Positions 4,914 to 6,150 of a stretch of 6,150 nucleotides of DNA are shown here, in pieces (within the stretch, counting starts at the first letter, position 1; every line of letters starts with the position of its first letter). Origin of the DNA: Candidatus Bathyarchaeota archaeon (GTDB lineage: Archaea > Thermoproteota > Bathyarchaeia > TCS64). A model generated the notes under the pieces. That model was not told where the DNA came from and searched no databases. It saw only the letters and a program-made list of their open reading frames with translations. The stretch covers positions 1 through 6,150 of the forward strand of contig JAUWBQ010000109.1 of NCBI GenBank assembly GCA_030601645.1, read 5' to 3'. The position numbers and the translations under genes were made by a program.

Positions 4914-5204
4914 ATGAAGGGCCGGACGTCGATGGTCACTCGCTCCGAGGCGATCCAGCGGGTCCTGCGTAGGGAGAGCTGCCCTTGCTTGATCGATTGT
5001 GCTGCCCCCATAACGAAGGACTTTTTCGGCAGGATATGCAATTCCGGGAGATACCCCAAATGCCACCACTTCGCCAAACGGGTGGGCGAGCTGAAGGCTC
5101 CCCTGGTAGGGCTCCAGAGATTCGCCATCGACGAGGAGAAACAACTCGCCCGGATGGGTGAAGAAGATGCGACCCTGAACGACATTGAAGGAACAGTGCC
5201 CTAG
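4914..5204 (+). CDS. Cys-rich small protein of unknown function
   Basis: 96 residues, not a family I can name. The core is a Cys pattern: C23-x-C25-x3-C29, then C42 and C50 followed by H51 and H52 (CPCLIDC, RIC, YPKCHHFAKR). Such spacing could hold zinc or an iron-sulfur cluster. The N-terminus (MVTRSEAIQRVLRR) is basic and helical; residues about 54-82 form a second amphipathic helix (AKRVGELKAPLVGLQRFAID), and the tail is acidic. It begins six bases after the preceding small gene, so the two are surely co-transcribed and perhaps translationally coupled. No clear Shine-Dalgarno is seen before ATG 4914; ATG 4932 (Met7) is an alternative that would keep all Cys residues. No membrane segment or signal peptide. 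Any regulatory, redox or RNA-binding role is guesswork. Confidence 0.65.
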   Translation: MKGRTSMVTRSEAIQRVLRRESCPCLIDCAAPITKDFFGRICNSGRYPKCHHFAKRVGELKAPLVGLQRFAIDEEKQLARMGEEDATLNDIEGTVP

Positions 5205-5341
5205 GCGAGAGACATTCCATTGACCCCCTCGAACGACCTATATTGAGATCGATCCATTTTCCACCCTTGACAGAAGTGCTAAAATGATTGTATTTTGTGT
5301 TTGAATATCGGATTTTTAAACCCGCGTATGAAAACGATGTT

Positions 5342-5387
5342 TTACCAAAACAACAACAAATGATGGAAAAGTTTGATTATTTGGTAA
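5342..5387 (+). repeat. Inverted repeat TTACCAAA / TTTGGTAA upstream of the regulator gene
   Basis: TTACCAAA (5342-5349) and its exact reverse complement TTTGGTAA (5380-5387) are separated by 30 bases, centre to centre 38. The pair lies 26-71 bases before the TATA box of the winged-helix gene. Two eight-base half-sites in this position would suit an operator bound by a dimeric regulator, possibly the adjacent gene product. With AT-rich DNA around it, chance is not excluded. Confidence 0.4.
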
Positions 5388-5401
5388 GATGATTAGCTGT
5401 G

Positions 5402-5420
5402 GCTATAGCATCTTTTATAT
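5402..5420 (+). promoter_or_regulatory. Promoter of the winged-helix regulator, with palindrome next to TATA
   Basis: TTTTATAT (5413-5420) is a strong TATA box; its usual start distance gives 5442-5446, matching the ATG at 5446. No Shine-Dalgarno precedes that ATG, so a leaderless transcript is likely. The perfect palindrome GCTATAGC (5402-5409) abuts the box on the side where TFB contacts DNA, a good place for a repressor site. Confidence 0.55.
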
Positions 5421-5445
5421 GTTATTTGAAACTGATATTTACATC

Positions 5446-5820
5446 ATGACAGGATTCAAATTCGATCCGTCGAAAGAAGATCTTAGAAAAACCCTTAGAG
5501 AATACGAAGAACTGGCATTGAGGTACTTGTGGTCGATAGGCGAAGAAGGCGCCGGCTCGGGGAAGGCTTGGAGGGAGGTGAACGAAGATCTGGGGGCTGA
5601 AAAGACCATCTCGAGGGCGTCCGTGATCTTCTTCCTCAACAGGATGGTCGATCAGGGAGTCCTCGGGTTCAGGGATGCCACGGGCAAGGGCGGGCACCAC
5701 AGGATCTACTACCCGTTGATGGACGAGAGGGGCTACAAGAAGTACGTCCTGAAGACCATCATCGACAGCATGATGAGGGATTTCCCCGAGGAGGCCAAGG
5801 AAACTCTGTTAGAATTCTAA
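5446..5820 (+). CDS. BlaI/MecI-like winged-helix transcriptional regulator
   Basis: 124 residues from the chosen ATG. Residues 18-35 resemble the opening helix of BlaI/MecI-type repressors (REYEELALRYLWSIGEEG), followed by a helix with AWREVNEDLG (41-50), then the recognition-helix region TISRASVIFFLNRMVDQGVLGF (about 54-75), and a wing (GKGGHHRIYYPLMD, 80-93). The C-terminal helix (95-113) would serve dimer formation. These are cytoplasmic DNA-binding proteins, often self-regulated; the inverted repeat and palindrome just upstream fit that. The start at 5446 is preferred over an in-frame ATG at 5389 because the longer form would include the TATA box and a hydrophobic extension with no family match. 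The first 25 codons are more AT-rich than the rest. No beta-lactamase or sensor gene is nearby, so target genes are unknown; the two small upstream genes are possible candidates. MarR- or PadR-like membership is less likely. Confidence 0.75.
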   Translation: MTGFKFDPSKEDLRKTLREYEELALRYLWSIGEEGAGSGKAWREVNEDLGAEKTISRASVIFFLNRMVDQGVLGFRDATGKGGHHRIYYPLMDERGYKKYVLKTIIDSMMRDFPEEAKETLLEF

Positions 5821-5821
5821 G

Positions 5822-5844
5822 TTCTTCATTTCTTCCCTTTTTTT
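5822..5844 (+). terminator. Oligo-T terminator after the winged-helix gene
   Basis: A pyrimidine-rich stretch ending in seven consecutive T (5838-5844) starts just after the TAA stop. This is the form of archaeal intrinsic terminator, with no need for a hairpin, and it is the clearest one in the window. Confidence 0.6.
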
Positions 5845-5926
5845 AGGCTCGCAATGACCATTGCTTCATCATCTTTTACTGCGGTCGATCTGTGAATCGC
5901 ATGTTTCAGGGATGCGGGATAACAGA

Positions 5927-5933
5927 TTAATAT
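5927..5933 (+). promoter_or_regulatory. TATA box for the tRNA gene
   Basis: TTAATAT is centred 32 bases before the first tRNA base, giving a short 5' leader of about six bases for RNase P to remove. A second TATA-like element (GTATAT, 5945-5950) is too close to the tRNA to start it. Confidence 0.5.
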
Positions 5934-5961
5934 CCCACTGGATTGTATATGAGGGATATTA

Positions 5962-6037
5962 GCGGCCGTGGTCCAGCCTGGTAAGATTTCTGCCTGCCAC
6001 GCAGACGACCCGGGTTCGAATCCCGGCGGCCGCACCA
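5962..6037 (+). tRNA. tRNA-Gly (anticodon GCC)
   Basis: A full cloverleaf can be drawn by hand. The acceptor stem is GCGGCCG (5962-5968) with CGGCCGC (6027-6033), seven perfect pairs. The D arm has GTC/GAT with GG in the loop. The anticodon stem is TCTGC/GCAGA (5989-5993 with 6001-6005) around the loop CTGCCAC, so the anticodon is GCC at 5996-5998. The variable loop is four bases. The T stem is CCGGG/CCCGG (6010-6014 with 6022-6026) around TTCGAAT. The discriminator is A6034, as expected for archaeal Gly, and CCA is encoded at 6035-6037. No intron. It decodes GGC and GGU codons. Confidence 0.97.
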
Positions 6038-6150
6038 AACTCAACACCGTTCTCCTGCGAGCAGCCTGGTCTATAACGCTTCGTAATGATGGAGAATTAA
6101 GTGAATTGTTGATCATGTGATTACTTTGAAAGTTGAGTTGTAGGTAATTG
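6038..6150. other. Non-coding end of the window
   Basis: After the tRNA the sequence turns AT-rich. I see no gene start, hairpin or T-run terminator that I could support. Confidence 0.5.

Larger units (their letters stand above)
5205..5445 (+). other. AT-rich intergenic region
   Basis: This 241-base gap is strikingly AT-rich compared with the coding DNA around it. It holds several TATA-like sequences (CTATATTG about 5239-5246, TTTTTAAA 5312-5319), the inverted repeat and the promoter listed separately, and no convincing gene. An 11-codon reading frame (5328-5363) is present, but nothing supports its translation. Confidence 0.6.

Noticed and set aside
5328..5363. 11-codon reading frame MKTMFYQNNNK
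   Set aside because: No ribosome site, no fitting transcript start, and AT-rich DNA makes such short frames common.
5358..5400. C/D box small RNA suggested by ATGATGG and GATGATT
   Set aside because: No CTGA D boxes at the needed positions, and the C-box matches are imperfect.
5389..5445. In-frame upstream extension of the winged-helix gene
   Set aside because: It contains the TATA box and lacks family similarity; ATG 5446 fits the predicted transcript start.
4479..5445. Insertion sequence or integrated element near the tRNA and the AT-rich gaps
   Set aside because: No transposase or integrase gene, no terminal inverted repeats, and no second copy of the tRNA 3' end within the window.
5826..6116. 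96-codon reading frame on the minus strand containing RPPGFEPGSSAWQAE
   Set aside because: It is the antisense of the tRNA-Gly gene; this kind of peptide is a well-known false protein produced by reading through tRNA genes.

Overview
The window looks like a piece of an archaeal chromosome, most likely from the TACK side of the Archaea, with Bathyarchaeota-like lineages my best guess. The signs are an archaeal single-subunit NAC, two beta-CASP nucleases of archaeal type, and a eukaryote-type ribosomal protein eL38, which is known only from eukaryotes and some archaeal lineages. TATA-like boxes sit about 25-30 bases before predicted transcript starts, some genes appear leaderless or start with TTG, and oligo-T stretches follow some genes. 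All recognised genes are on the + strand. Coding DNA is GC-rich, while the intergenic gaps are sharply AT-rich.

Layout. 1-441: C-terminal part of a FolD-type methylene-tetrahydrofolate dehydrogenase/cyclohydrolase, cut by the window edge. 478-822: archaeal NAC, a ribosome-associated chaperone. 928-2136: metallo-beta-lactamase/beta-CASP exonuclease-like protein with a probable C-terminal winged-helix segment. 2312-3571: a second beta-CASP protein of the aCPSF2/RNase J-like type, preceded by an approximately 115-base predicted leader with a strong hairpin. 3682-3876: ribosomal protein eL38. 3969-4478: zinc-ribbon plus RDD membrane protein. 4737-5204: two closely packed small genes of unknown function, one with a leucine-zipper-like helix and one Cys-rich. 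They follow an AT-rich promoter that carries three TTTCTAA-type repeats at exactly 13-base spacing. 5446-5820: small BlaI/MecI-like winged-helix regulator, probably leaderless. 5962-6037: tRNA-Gly(GCC).

How they fit together. The first two thirds is a housekeeping neighbourhood: one-carbon metabolism, nascent-chain handling, RNA or DNA processing, and the ribosome. Each main gene seems to have its own promoter rather than sharing one long operon. The last third is more accessory in character. The best candidate for something undescribed is the small two-gene unit at 4737-5204 with its repeat array. Second is the structured leader in front of the aCPSF2-type nuclease, which could be a self-regulation target. 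No mobile element, CRISPR array or defence system could be supported.
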